A stretch of 64,000 nucleotides of DNA from Fructilactobacillus carniphilus. GTDB taxonomy: Bacteria > Bacillota > Bacilli > Lactobacillales > Lactobacillaceae. The DNA is taken from assembly GCF_024029675.1 (NCBI RefSeq), contig NZ_CP097121.1, positions 186,001-250,000 of the forward strand, written 5' to 3'. The number at the start of each line of letters is the position of its first letter. The first letter of the stretch is position 1. The notes beneath the pieces are model-generated. The model was not told the origin of the DNA and did no database searches. It saw nothing but the letters and a program-made list of their open reading frames with translations. Shown here piece by piece: positions 1-8,186 of this stretch. The translations under genes and the position numbers were made by a program.

Positions 1-236
1 CTGACTACGTGATGTTTGACGCTAGTCGCGGCCGAGGCCAAGCTCCCACGCAATTTGAAGCACATCATTTAGCTAAACCAGAAATTTTATCCGGTGGCAT
101 CACCTTAACTAACGTTCGGGAAGCCGTGGAAATCGTAAAGCCTGCGGTCGTGGACGTTTCGAGTGGGGTGGAAACCAACGGACAGAAGGATGTAACGAAA
201 ATGCAAGCACTAACGGACTTAGTGCACCAGTTATAG
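1..236 (+). CDS. trpF: Phosphoribosylanthranilate isomerase, C-terminal part (cut by window start)
   Basis: Only the last 78 codons or so are present; the reading frame is open to the window edge. TrpF converts N-phosphoribosylanthranilate to the carboxyphenylamino-deoxyribulose phosphate in cytosolic tryptophan synthesis. The visible end carries the family's C-terminal phosphate-binding signature: a FDAS loop near the start, the LSGGI loop, and the closing DVSSGVET segment that completes the last strands of the TIM barrel. The stop lies 12 bases before trpB, and the trpB ribosome-binding site overlaps the stop, so the genes are in one operon. The trpF-trpB-trpA order is the usual Firmicutes one. 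Identification is firm; the start is outside the window. Confidence 0.95.
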   Translation, partial: DYVMFDASRGRGQAPTQFEAHHLAKPEILSGGITLTNVREAVEIVKPAVVDVSSGVETNGQKDVTKMQALTDLVHQL

Positions 237-248
237 GAGGAAATCAGG

Positions 249-1436
249 ATGACAACCAACGGTAAATTTGGCGGGTACGGGGGGCAATTTGTTCCGGAAA
301 CCCTGATGCAGGAACTGCATGAAATTGAAACCACCTATTTAAAATTACGCGAGGACCCGAAGTTCCAACGGGAATTACACGACTTATTGGATAACTACGC
401 CAATCGGCCGTCGCTGTTATATCACGCTCAGCACATGACGGAAAAATTAGGGGGCGCTCAGATTTACTTTAAACGGGAAGATCTGAATCATACTGGAGCC
501 CACAAGATTAACAACGTCCTGGGGCAAGCCCTAGTGGCGCGCTACATGGGCAAGCGCAAGCTAATTGCTGAAACCGGAGCCGGCCAGCACGGCGTCGCGA
601 CCGCAACGGTAGCCGCTTTGCTAGGGATGGATTGTGAAATTTACATGGGGAAAGAAGACACTGAACGGCAACGCTTGAACGTGTTTCGGATGGAATTGTT
701 GGGTGCTCAGGTCCACGCGGTGACCAGCGGTTCGATGGTCCTGAAGGACGCGGTCAACGCGGCCATGCAAGCTTGGGTCGCTGATGTAACTGATACGTTC
801 TACGTATTGGGATCTGCGGTGGGCCCTCATCCGTTTCCCATGATGGTCCGGGATTTTCAAAGCGTGATTAGCATTGAAGCCAAACGACAGATTCTGGAAG
901 CCACCGGGAAGCTGCCGGATGCCGTGGTGGCTTGTGTTGGTGGTGGAAGTAACGCGATTGGGAGTTTTGCTGCTTTTCTGGATGACGAAACGGTTCAATT
1001 AATCGGGTGTGAAGCAGCCGGCAAGGGTGTGCACACGAAGCAACAAGCAGCCACGATTACCAACGGAACCGATGGAATTTTTCATGGAATGAAGTCTAAG
1101 TTTCTACAAAACCAAGCCGGGCAAATTGATGAGGTGTATTCGATTTCGGCCGGTCTGGATTATCCGGGGATTGGCCCTGAACATGCAGCACTAGCCCAGT
1201 CCGGGCGGGCCCAGTACGTGCCGATTACGGATGACCAAGCCGTGCAGGCCTTTGAATTTATTGCCAGAACGGAAGGAATCATCGCGGCAATTGAAAGTTC
1301 GCACGCGGTTGCTTACGTGGAAAAATTAGCACCAACGATGCGACCGGACCAGACGATTATTTGCACGCTGTCCGGGCGGGGTGACAAGGATGTCGCTGCG
1401 ATTGCACGCTACAAAGGGGTGAAGATTGATGAGTAA
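249..1436 (+). CDS. trpB: Tryptophan synthase beta chain
   Basis: TrpB condenses indole with L-serine to give tryptophan, using pyridoxal phosphate, in complex with TrpA. The 395-residue length is normal. The N-terminus has the family [10 protein letters not shown] motif. The PLP lysine is K86 in HKINN, the catalytic glutamate sits in AETGAGQHG (107-115), and the phosphate-binding loop is GGGSNAIG (231-238). The ATG start follows AGGAGG at 235-240 with eight bases between. The gene runs directly into trpA with an 8-base overlap, so translation of the two subunits is probably coupled. No feature looks damaged. Confidence 0.98.
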   Translation: MTTNGKFGGYGGQFVPETLMQELHEIETTYLKLREDPKFQRELHDLLDNYANRPSLLYHAQHMTEKLGGAQIYFKREDLNHTGAHKINNVLGQALVARYMGKRKLIAETGAGQHGVATATVAALLGMDCEIYMGKEDTERQRLNVFRMELLGAQVHAVTSGSMVLKDAVNAAMQAWVADVTDTFYVLGSAVGPHPFPMMVRDFQSVISIEAKRQILEATGKLPDAVVACVGGGSNAIGSFAAFLDDETVQLIGCEAAGKGVHTKQQAATITNGTDGIFHGMKSKFLQNQAGQIDEVYSISAGLDYPGIGPEHAALAQSGRAQYVPITDDQAVQAFEFIARTEGIIAAIESSHAVAYVEKLAPTMRPDQTIICTLSGRGDKDVAAIARYKGVKIDE

Positions 1437-2199
1437 AGTGAAACAGATTTTTGCAAACCACAAGGCGTTTGTTGGGTTTGTTGTGGCCGGAGATCCGAGC
1501 TTGGACGCGACCGTGGATAACATTCTGGCACTTGCCGCTGGCGGGGCGGATCTGATCGAAATTGGGATTCCATTCTCGGACCCGGTTGCAGACGGTCCGG
1601 TGATTGCAGCAGCCGATAAGCGCGCGCTGGACCGGCAGGTGACGACGGATGACGTCTTTGCTGTGATTCGGCGGGTCCGGGAGCAGTCGAACGTGCCGTT
1701 GGTCTTTTTGACCTACGCTAACTTGGTTTATCAGGTTGGGTATCAGGAATTTTGCCGCCGGTGTGCGGAATTAAACGTGGCCGGAATGATTATTCCAGAC
1801 TTACCGTACGAAGAACAGGATGAGTTACTGGCAGCCACACAGGAATTTGATCTAGATCTGATTCAATTGGTGGCGCCGACTTCTAAGTCACGAATTAAAA
1901 AGATTGCGCAACGGGCGACCGGTTTTATCTACGTGGTTTCGTCCATGGGAACTACTGGAACACGGGATAACTTTCAAACTGATTTGCGGGCGGTGACAGA
2001 TGAGATTCGTCAGTACACGGATACTCCCGTTGCAATTGGTTTTGGGATTCATACACCGGAACAGGCCCACGCTATGAGTCAAGTGGCCGACGGGGTAATT
2101 GTCGGGAGTCAAATCGTGGAACTGATTGAGAAGGCGGGTGACCAAGCACCGGAGCAATTAACGGCCTACGTGCGGGAAATGAAACGCGCGATTGATTAA
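1429..2199 (+). CDS. trpA: Tryptophan synthase alpha chain
   Basis: TrpA cleaves indole-3-glycerol phosphate to indole and glyceraldehyde 3-phosphate and channels indole to TrpB. The 256-residue protein shows the TIM-barrel landmarks: catalytic E44 in [11 protein letters not shown] and catalytic D55 in DPVADGP, then the GFGI loop near residue 205 for phosphate binding. I place the start at ATG 1429, not the TTG three bases earlier, because it is best spaced from AAGGGGTGAAG at 1414-1424. It is the last trp gene; no clear intrinsic terminator follows, and the next 100 bases belong to the control region of the following pair. Confidence 0.97.
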   Translation: MSKVKQIFANHKAFVGFVVAGDPSLDATVDNILALAAGGADLIEIGIPFSDPVADGPVIAAADKRALDRQVTTDDVFAVIRRVREQSNVPLVFLTYANLVYQVGYQEFCRRCAELNVAGMIIPDLPYEEQDELLAATQEFDLDLIQLVAPTSKSRIKKIAQRATGFIYVVSSMGTTGTRDNFQTDLRAVTDEIRQYTDTPVAIGFGIHTPEQAHAMSQVADGVIVGSQIVELIEKAGDQAPEQLTAYVREMKRAID

Positions 2200-2231
2200 C
2201 CGTTTTAAGTCATAAATAAACCACTTTGGTT

Positions 2232-2275
2232 ATACAATCGTTGTATTTAAAATGTTAAAATTATACAATTGTTGA
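2232..2275 (+). promoter_or_regulatory. Tandem operator-like repeats before the toxin-antitoxin-like pair
   Basis: ATACAATCGTTGTAT at 2232-2246 is a perfect 6-bp inverted repeat around three bases. A second copy, ATACAATTGTTGAAC at 2263-2277, matches the first 12 bases at 11 positions. The two start 31 bases apart, about three helical turns, so a repressor could bind the same face twice. TTGTAT (2241-2246) and TATACA (2262-2267) could serve as a -35/-10 pair with a short 15-base spacer. This layout is typical of autoregulated antitoxin operators, which is inferred here. Confidence 0.6.
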
Positions 2276-2301
2276 ACAAATGAATGGGATGGTGGTTTAT
2301 T

Positions 2302-2454
2302 ATGAATAACTTTAAATATATAGATAAATCTAATACGATTATTGTTAATAATCGTGATAGTTTTAACCGGATTAAAAATAATTTTATTGAATCAAAGCCC
2401 CATGATAAAAAGATCGTTAATGAAGCATTAAAAAAATTGGAAGTTAAAAGATAA
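2302..2454 (+). CDS. Small basic protein, candidate antitoxin partner of the GNAT protein
   Basis: A 50-codon ORF starts with ATG after GGATGGTGG and ends in TAATG, so its stop overlaps the start of the acetyltransferase by one base. The product begins MNNFKYIDKSNTIIVNN and ends in a lysine-rich helix-like tail (EALKKLEVKR). I recognise no named domain. A small protein encoded directly upstream of a TacT/AtaT-like acetyltransferase, with stop-start overlap and palindromic operators, is what is expected of a type II antitoxin. It is shorter than the usual DUF1778/ribbon-helix-helix antitoxins (about 90 residues), so it may be a different family or a reduced form. Composition is strongly AT-rich compared with the trp genes. 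Confidence 0.6.
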   Translation: MNNFKYIDKSNTIIVNNRDSFNRIKNNFIESKPHDKKIVNEALKKLEVKR

Positions 2455-3053
2455 TGGGTTTTTGTTATGGTGGAGCGATTACAGCGACTCTATTTAACTT
2501 AAATTTGCATAAATTCGATTGTGGTGAAGCAAAATTAAATAAATTTCTTTGTAAATATGCGATAGATGATAGTTTGAAATTTCTATCTACTACGAATGTC
2601 TGGATTGAAAAGGATTTTGAGCGATTGGCTGGCTTTTGTACTAATAAAGTTAGTAATTTAGAATTAAAGCTGGAGAAGAATAAGGATGATATTAGTTATT
2701 TAATGCAAATGCCTTGGAATTCTGGTTTAGATTTTGAAAAATTTAATTTTGAATCGCTTAATTTCCCAGTTTTAGAAATCTGTGATTTAGCTGTTGACCA
2801 AGAATATCAAAATAAAGGTCTAGGAACTAAGATTATAAATGACTTATTCTTCAAATTTTTAAAATTGATTTCAAATGATGTTTGTGTCAATTTTATTTTC
2901 GTTAAAGCATTAGATGATTCGAGATACTTTTATGAGAAAAATGGATTTCAATATGTTGAACATAGTGATAAATCTGATTTGTATCAAATTGAAAGACCAT
3001 ACTATCCAATGTATATAAATTTTGATGGAATAATAGATAATGCCTTTAAGTAA
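2454..3053 (+). CDS. GNAT-family N-acetyltransferase, TacT/AtaT-like candidate toxin
   Basis: The 199-residue protein has the acetyl-CoA binding motif QNKGLG at 119-124 after the LAVDQEYQ strand, and the C-terminal FYEKNGF motif at 159-165 whose tyrosine usually acts in GNAT catalysis. The N-terminal FDCG...LNKFL pattern (21-32) resembles the start of TacT-type toxins, which acetylate the amino group of aminoacyl-tRNA; that substrate is inferred. A longer insert around residues 60-105 is unlike the shortest TacT proteins. It overlaps the upstream small ORF by one base. The AT-rich sequence suggests horizontal acquisition. It could instead be an ordinary acetyltransferase. Confidence 0.75.
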   Translation: MGFCYGGAITATLFNLNLHKFDCGEAKLNKFLCKYAIDDSLKFLSTTNVWIEKDFERLAGFCTNKVSNLELKLEKNKDDISYLMQMPWNSGLDFEKFNFESLNFPVLEICDLAVDQEYQNKGLGTKIINDLFFKFLKLISNDVCVNFIFVKALDDSRYFYEKNGFQYVEHSDKSDLYQIERPYYPMYINFDGIIDNAFK

Positions 3054-3084
3054 ATGTTTATAAAGGTGCTTATTGAATAAAACA

Positions 3085-3120
3085 AAAAATCCAGAAAGCC
3101 AATGTGGTTTTCTGGATTTT
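3085..3120. terminator. Bidirectional intrinsic terminator
   Basis: A-rich stem AAAATCCAGAAAGCC pairs with GGTTTTCTGGATTTT around a five-base loop. It sits between the converging GNAT gene (plus) and the membrane protein gene (minus) and can end both. Confidence 0.85.
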
Positions 3121-3138
3121 GCTGTTTAAATTGAAAAA

Positions 3139-4209
3139 TTAACCATTCCACTTCATGATGTCAATTTTTTCCACTGCATTGTTGACCTCATAACTATTTT
3201 GTTTGGAATTGATTTTAGAACTATCGACGTTATTAATGCTGTCTCCCACTTTGAGAACGGCAGTTTTACCATTATTAATTTCCCAGATCTGACCGTCACT
3301 CATGGTCACAGATTGGTGGGGAGCAATTTCAGTTTTGTCCCAATTGTTATAGTCATTATTGATGGCATCATCAATTGCGTTACTAGCATCGTCAGGATCC
3401 TGCATGCTTGCGAATTCCATGGTTCCAAAGATTTTTGGGGCTGGTTTTTCTGAGCCGGAATCCTTTTCGTAAACGTTGATTTGATTATCTTCCAAAATTT
3501 GCTTTGGAGTTAGAGTTTGATCAGTATTGTTAGTAATTTTATACATAAAAATCATGCCCAATTTACCATGCGTAGTTTTTCCGGAAGCCTCTTTTAAGAC
3601 TTCAATTTTACCTTTAGGAGTCATGATTACGTTGTTGCTAAAGTGAATTAAATCTTTGTTTTTCTTTTGTAATTTTGGATTCTTTTCGGTATTTTTTTCG
3701 GCCTCTTTGGTTAAATTAGGCGTATTTTTATTTTGTTGATCGCTGGCATTTTGATCTTGATTAGCGGAAACTGCTGCAAAAACAAACAGGAGCACTGCTA
3801 AAATAGTTAAAAGCAAGACCCACCACGTTTTGTACCAGACCTTTTTAACAGGAGTTTTGGTGGGAGATTTAACTTTATTAATAAATTCAAAAACCGCCGC
3901 AATAATTAAAAGAACGAAGGCGGGCAATGCAAACAAAGGTGCAATTAAAAATAAACAGTTTCCAATGATCCCTAAAATAGCGCCTACGATTGAAACGTTC
4001 CAACGGCGACATTGTTGGAGTTGCACCAGATGGAGAATTAATCCCAAACAAGCCAACAAAGCTAGGAAAATTCTGATGCTAGCTAAATCTGAGGTTTTAT
4101 CAAAAGCATCAGAAAAGGATGCTCCTAAGATTAAAAACCAAGATACAATAAAAACGCAGGCATTGATGATGTCATCAACGGCAACCCAATAGTTAAGCTT
4201 AAGTTTCAT
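3139..4209 (-). CDS. Membrane protein with extracellular DUF5067-like C-terminal domain
   Basis: The 356-residue protein has four likely membrane segments in its first 150 residues (about 11-31, 48-64, 73-103 and 130-148). A low-complexity, Asn/Lys/Gln-rich linker (150-190) follows, then an exported globular domain. That domain, with its HFSNNVIMTPKGKIEV start and MIFMYKITNNTDQTLTP strand, resembles the immunoglobulin-like DUF5067/DUF5068 domains common on lactobacillar surface proteins. This is recognition by eye. No catalytic residues are evident. It stands alone, with terminators on both sides. The function is unknown; a cell-surface role is inferred. Confidence 0.7.
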   Translation of the reverse strand: MKLKLNYWVAVDDIINACVFIVSWFLILGASFSDAFDKTSDLASIRIFLALLACLGLILHLVQLQQCRRWNVSIVGAILGIIGNCLFLIAPLFALPAFVLLIIAAVFEFINKVKSPTKTPVKKVWYKTWWVLLLTILAVLLFVFAAVSANQDQNASDQQNKNTPNLTKEAEKNTEKNPKLQKKNKDLIHFSNNVIMTPKGKIEVLKEASGKTTHGKLGMIFMYKITNNTDQTLTPKQILEDNQINVYEKDSGSEKPAPKIFGTMEFASMQDPDDASNAIDDAINNDYNNWDKTEIAPHQSVTMSDGQIWEINNGKTAVLKVGDSINNVDSSKINSKQNSYEVNNAVEKIDIMKWNG

Positions 4210-4335
4210 AAAACAAAAGTCTCCTTGAAATTAATAATAGTTATAAAATAGTTGAGCGTTTTTCATTTTAACAATAAATTAAGCAAAAGTTAAGTTTTTG
4301 CAAAGAAATTTTTAAATAATTGACTAGTTAACCGC

Positions 4336-4371
4336 AAAAAAGTCGAGAAGCACCGAGCTCCTCGACTTTTT
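4336..4371 (-). terminator. Intrinsic terminator after the cystathionine lyase-type gene
   Basis: AAAAAGTCGAG at 4336-4346 pairs with CTCGACTTTTT at 4361-4371. On the minus strand this ends the gene at 4390-5532; the symmetric A/T tracts would also work on the plus strand, which has no gene here. Confidence 0.8.
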
Positions 4372-4389
4372 CATTATCTAGCTAGTTTT

Positions 4390-5532
4390 TTAGTGATTCA
4401 AACTACGCAACGCCGTTTGCAAATCCTCAATCAAATCCGCTTGATCTTCAATTCCGACCGACAGCCGAATCAAGTTGTCCTGAATTCCATCCTTAATCCG
4501 TTCTTCACGCGGAATGGCACCGTGGGTCATGATGGATGGAACCTCAATCAGACTATCCACGCCACCCAGGCTTTCAGCGAGGGTAATCAACTGCAGATGA
4601 TCGATAAACTGTTTGGGTTCGTACTCCGGCTTGAGTTCAAACGACAACATGGCACCAAAGCCCCGCATCTGCCGCTTGGCAGTCGCATAGCCCGGATTGT
4701 TGGGATCACCTGGGTAGTAAATCTTGCTAATGTGGTCATCCTGACTGAGGAACTGGAAAATTGCTTGGGTGTTTTCTTCATGAATTCGCATCCGCGCTCC
4801 CAGCGTCTTAATTCCTCGTTGCAACAGCCATGCTTCTTCCGGTGCCAGAACGCTCCCAATCGAATTTTGTAGGAAGCCGATTCGTTCCGCTAACTGGTCA
4901 TCATTGGTCACCGCAATTCCGGCAATCAAATCACTGTGACCACCGAGGTACTTGGTCCCGGAAGCCACCACGATGTCAGCACCCAGCGTCAACGGTTGTT
5001 GGTTGTAGGGCGTTGCAAAGGTATTGTCCACGATGGTGTAAGCCCCGTGTTGTTGGGCAATCTGACTCAAGGCCACTAAATCGGAAACCCGCAGCAATGG
5101 ATTAGTGGGCGTTTCGAGGTACAGGGCCTTGGTATTATCTTGAAAGGCCGCTTTAACCGCATCCAAATCAGTGGTATCGACGGTTGAAAACTCGAGACCA
5201 AAGCGCTTCATCACTTGGTTGATGAGACGGAAGGTCCCGCCATAAATGTCGTTTCCCACGATAATGTGATCACCGGCAGAAAATAATGACAGCACCGCGT
5301 GAATGGCGGCGGAACCGGAACTAAAGGCAAAACCCGCGGTCCCCACCTCTAAGTCAGCCATCAAAGCTTCTAAGGCCTGACGGGTCGGATTCCCCGTCCG
5401 GGAGTATTCCCAGTCGGGGTGACCAAGTTCCTTTTGGTGAAAGGTGCTGGCCCGGTAGATGGGCATCGAAACGGCACCCGTAGTCGGGTCTTCGCTGATT
5501 CCACCGTGCAATAACTTCGTATCAAATTTCAT
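4390..5532 (-). CDS. Cystathionine beta/gamma-lyase or gamma-synthase family PLP enzyme
   Basis: A cytosolic Cys/Met-metabolism PLP enzyme of 380 residues. The PLP lysine is K194 in SGTKYLGGHSD. YSRTGNPTR (43-51) is the phosphate and subunit-contact motif, and VDNTFATP (168-175) holds the aspartate that binds the pyridine nitrogen. Sequence alone cannot separate beta-lyase, gamma-lyase and gamma-synthase activities, and lactobacillar members are often promiscuous. I use ATG 5532, with AAAGGAGT six bases upstream, rather than the in-frame TTG 18 bases earlier. It has its own promoter and an inverted repeat in its 5' leader. A role in making or breaking cystathionine fits the sulfur genes at 13-18 kb. 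Confidence 0.85.
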   Translation of the reverse strand: MKFDTKLLHGGISEDPTTGAVSMPIYRASTFHQKELGHPDWEYSRTGNPTRQALEALMADLEVGTAGFAFSSGSAAIHAVLSLFSAGDHIIVGNDIYGGTFRLINQVMKRFGLEFSTVDTTDLDAVKAAFQDNTKALYLETPTNPLLRVSDLVALSQIAQQHGAYTIVDNTFATPYNQQPLTLGADIVVASGTKYLGGHSDLIAGIAVTNDDQLAERIGFLQNSIGSVLAPEEAWLLQRGIKTLGARMRIHEENTQAIFQFLSQDDHISKIYYPGDPNNPGYATAKRQMRGFGAMLSFELKPEYEPKQFIDHLQLITLAESLGGVDSLIEVPSIMTHGAIPREERIKDGIQDNLIRLSVGIEDQADLIEDLQTALRSLNH

Positions 5533-5557
5533 GATAAACTCCTTTAGCAAGTTACAA

Positions 5558-5630
5558 ATTAATTAGGACGTTAATTAATGGTTATTTTCTTATTATTAGT
5601 AAGTATAAATATCCAACTTACGGGTGTCAA
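5558..5630 (-). promoter_or_regulatory. Promoter and leader inverted repeat for the cystathionine lyase-type gene
   Basis: On the minus strand, TTGACA (5630-5625) is followed after 17 bases by TATACT (5607-5602). Downstream of the predicted start point lies an 8-bp perfect inverted repeat, ATTAATTA-6-TAATTAAT, at 5558-5579, just before the ribosome-binding site. Its position suggests an operator that blocks elongation; the regulator is not identifiable. Confidence 0.7.
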
Positions 5631-5649
5631 TTATGACGGCAAATAAAAA

Positions 5650-5680
5650 GACCCATCCTCAAGGGGACAGGTCATTTTAT
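5650..5680 (-). terminator. Intrinsic terminator after gntK
   Basis: On the minus strand GACC..TCC pairs with GGA..GGTC around a six-base loop with one 2x2 internal mismatch, followed by TTTTTA. Confidence 0.7.
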
Positions 5681-5683
5681 CAA

Positions 5684-7240
5684 TTACTTTCGCTCATCGT
5701 CATGGTTGTTTTCACTTTGCCGCTGGAACGTGGCAATGTTCTTGTATTCTGGTTGTAAAGCCCGACTTAACCGAATGTAAATTGGAACTAATTCTCGGTA
5801 AGCCTTGTAATTTTCGGGGTTCGGTTTGTGCGTGTTGGTAACACCAACAAACTTGTCAACGTCATACAGGCTGTCAATCATCTTGAGGCTGTACATTCCT
5901 AACACAGCAGCTCCCAAGGCCGTTCCTTCCACGCTTTCAGGGATGTTAACGTCTTGTTCAAAGACATCGGCTAACATTTGGCGCCAGAGTTCGGAACGGG
6001 CGAAACCACCGGTAGCCTGAATCTTAGTTGGCTCACCCACCACTTCGGAAAGGGCCAGCATTACAGTGTACAGGTTGTAGACGATTCCTTCGAGAGCGGC
6101 CCGAATCATGTTCGCCCGCGTGTGTTGCCGGGTTAAACCGAAGAAGGTTCCGCGCGCGTCGGCATCCCAAATTGGAGCTCGTTCTCCACCTAAGAAGGGA
6201 AGGAAGATCAAGCCGTCAGAACCAGCTGGAATGGAGGAAGCAATCTTGGTTAACAAGTCGTAAGCATCGAGGTTCATCTCTTCAGCCGTCACTTTTTCTG
6301 GCAAGCAGATTTGGTCCCGAATCCAACGGAAGACGATTCCACCGTTATTAACGGGTCCCCCGATTACCCACATGTCCTTAGCAAGGTAGTAACAGAATAC
6401 CCGGGCCTTCGGGTCAATCCGGGGCTTGTCGCTAACAACTCGGACGGCACCAGAAGTTCCGATTGTAACGGCAACGACACCAGGTTTGATGGCATCCACC
6501 CCGAGGTTTGCCAACGGACCATCAGAAGCTCCGATTACGAACGGAATATCCTTGTCGATGCCAATCATGTTAGCGTAGCGTTCGTTCATACCTTGGAATT
6601 GGTAGGTGGTGTCCACTAATTCAGGTAACTGGTCGCGCGTTACCCCGGCAACTGACATGGCTTGGTCGTCCCAGTCCATGTTAAAGATGTTGAAGAGGGC
6701 CGTGGCGTTTGCAATCGAGTAGTCTTCTTTTAACGTGCCGAAGAGTTTGTAGTTCACGTACTCTTTGATGCCCACAAAGTATCGGGTCTTTTTGTAGATT
6801 TCAGGGCGTTCGTTACGAATCCACATAATCTTGGTCAGTGGGGTCATTGGGTGCACCGGAACTCCCGTTTTTTTGTAAAGTTCCATGCCGATGCCGTTGT
6901 TTTTCAGTTCGTCAGCATATTGAACGGCCCGGTTATCGGCCCACGTAATTGCGCGGGTGAGGGGTTTGTAGTTTTCATCCAGACAAATTAAACTGTGCAT
7001 GGCACAAGAGTATGAAACGCCCTTGAGTTCACCCGGTTTGAGGTCTGCTTTTTCGATCACCTTGGATAGCCCAGAGATGATGGCACTGAAAATTTCTTCT
7101 GGATCTTCTTCGGCCATGTCTGGAGTATCTTGATACAAGTTGTACAAGTCGTTGGAGTAGCCGCGGACCTTTCCTGCTTCGTCGTAGAGCACCGTTTTGG
7201 TACTGGTGGTTCCAATGTCAAGCCCAATTACGTATTCCAT
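5684..7240 (-). CDS. gntK: Gluconokinase (FGGY carbohydrate kinase)
   Basis: Phosphorylates gluconate to 6-phosphogluconate with ATP, feeding the phosphoketolase/pentose phosphate route. The 518-residue length matches the FGGY family. The N-terminal ATPase motif DIGTTSTKT is at 8-16, ITWADNRA near residue 98 is a typical sugar-contact loop, and the C-terminal domain has VTIGTSGA, NNGG and the ATGGFARSELWRQ signature. It closely resembles lactobacillar GntK proteins rather than glycerol or xylulose kinases. It is transcribed alone. The gluconate permease gene is about 20 kb away at 27277. The promoter carries a cre-like palindrome, consistent with sugar-dependent repression. Confidence 0.9.
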   Translation of the reverse strand: MEYVIGLDIGTTSTKTVLYDEAGKVRGYSNDLYNLYQDTPDMAEEDPEEIFSAIISGLSKVIEKADLKPGELKGVSYSCAMHSLICLDENYKPLTRAITWADNRAVQYADELKNNGIGMELYKKTGVPVHPMTPLTKIMWIRNERPEIYKKTRYFVGIKEYVNYKLFGTLKEDYSIANATALFNIFNMDWDDQAMSVAGVTRDQLPELVDTTYQFQGMNERYANMIGIDKDIPFVIGASDGPLANLGVDAIKPGVVAVTIGTSGAVRVVSDKPRIDPKARVFCYYLAKDMWVIGGPVNNGGIVFRWIRDQICLPEKVTAEEMNLDAYDLLTKIASSIPAGSDGLIFLPFLGGERAPIWDADARGTFFGLTRQHTRANMIRAALEGIVYNLYTVMLALSEVVGEPTKIQATGGFARSELWRQMLADVFEQDVNIPESVEGTALGAAVLGMYSLKMIDSLYDVDKFVGVTNTHKPNPENYKAYRELVPIYIRLSRALQPEYKNIATFQRQSENNHDDERK

Positions 7241-7297
7241 AATAATTCCCCTTAGCTGCGTATTTTGGCTGGGTCAGCCAACTAGTTGTTGATTTAT

Positions 7298-7338
7298 TGT
7301 AACGCTTACATTATATGGGAAATCGGGGAGCACTTCAA
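7298..7338 (-). promoter_or_regulatory. gntK promoter with cre-like palindrome
   Basis: Minus-strand TTGAAG (7338-7333), a 17-base spacer, then TATAAT (7315-7310). The perfect palindrome TGTAAGCGTTACA covers 7298-7310 directly downstream of the -10 box, where bound protein would block initiation. It looks like a CcpA cre site but is 13 rather than 14 bases long. Confidence 0.7.
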
Positions 7339-7406
7339 GCGAGAGCACGCCAATCATGGTAAGATAAGGGTACCAAAAACGAAGTGGATGGGGATGGAGA
7401 AACACA

Positions 7407-8186
7407 GTGAAGCGAACCGATTATCATCGCAGTCAGCAACATAAGCATCGCCTGGTGACCCTTGGCATCATGGCCGTGCTCCTGATAGCAGGAGGACTCG
7501 TTTTCAACCTGGTTCTCAATCGCCATCAACGCCAACAGGCCTTTTTACGCAACTACCCGGTGCGTGGTGTGATGTTAGACCAGACGGATGAGTATGCCGA
7601 CTTTAACCAGTTGCAAACGAACGGGATGAAGTACGTTTACATCCGCGCCACCCAGGGAGCCACGTTTACTGATGATGACTTTAACGATAATTACACCCGG
7701 AGCATTGGTTCGGGGCTGAAGGTGGGCGTTTATCACCAGTACAGTTTTAGTAGTTCGATTCCAGACCAGGAACAAAACCTGAAACGAACGTTGGGCAATA
7801 ACATCGGTGATCTGCCCATTATGATTAACGTGTCCTATTACAACGATTATAACGCGGAAAATGTGGATCAAAAGCGCTTGAAACGACGTTTGCGAGAACT
7901 GGTCGCCTGGACGGCGCGTTATTCCAACCGTCCGGTCCTCATTAAGACTAGTTTTGCGAACTACCGCACGCTACGTGACCTACCCGATACGGAATTCATG
8001 CTACCACGGACTAAAACCGGCAAAAACGTGACCTTTGCCAGTTTAACCAAGCAGGATCAGCTTTATAATAACGGTAAGGGTAGCGATTTTCGGATGACGG
8101 CCTTTCACGGGAGTAAGGTACAATGGAATCAGTACCTGCAAGTGTTAAAACAAAATGAAAGCAGAAAGAGTGATTTAAATGATTAA
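7407..8186 (+). CDS. Membrane-anchored GH25 (lysozyme-like) protein, catalytic residues not conserved
   Basis: A 259-residue protein with a GTG start, a short basic N-terminus and one membrane segment at about 17-37, so the rest is outside the cell. The fold signature of GH25 muramidases is clear: GVMLDQTDEYADFNQL, then YVYIRATQGATFTDDDFNDN and GLKVGVYHQYSF. The residues that normally catalyse cleavage of peptidoglycan are absent: the first aspartate (GVD) is GVM, and the usual LPxVxDxE reads LPIMINVS. It may bind rather than cut the wall, or use a different arrangement. It overlaps the next gene by eight bases, so the two are co-translated. Confidence 0.75.
   Translation: MKRTDYHRSQQHKHRLVTLGIMAVLLIAGGLVFNLVLNRHQRQQAFLRNYPVRGVMLDQTDEYADFNQLQTNGMKYVYIRATQGATFTDDDFNDNYTRSIGSGLKVGVYHQYSFSSSIPDQEQNLKRTLGNNIGDLPIMINVSYYNDYNAENVDQKRLKRRLRELVAWTARYSNRPVLIKTSFANYRTLRDLPDTEFMLPRTKTGKNVTFASLTKQDQLYNNGKGSDFRMTAFHGSKVQWNQYLQVLKQNESRKSDLND

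Noticed and set aside
7407-8186. Treating the GH25-like gene as a phage endolysin and prophage marker
   Set aside because: It has a membrane anchor, no holin or phage genes nearby and is translationally coupled to metabolic genes.
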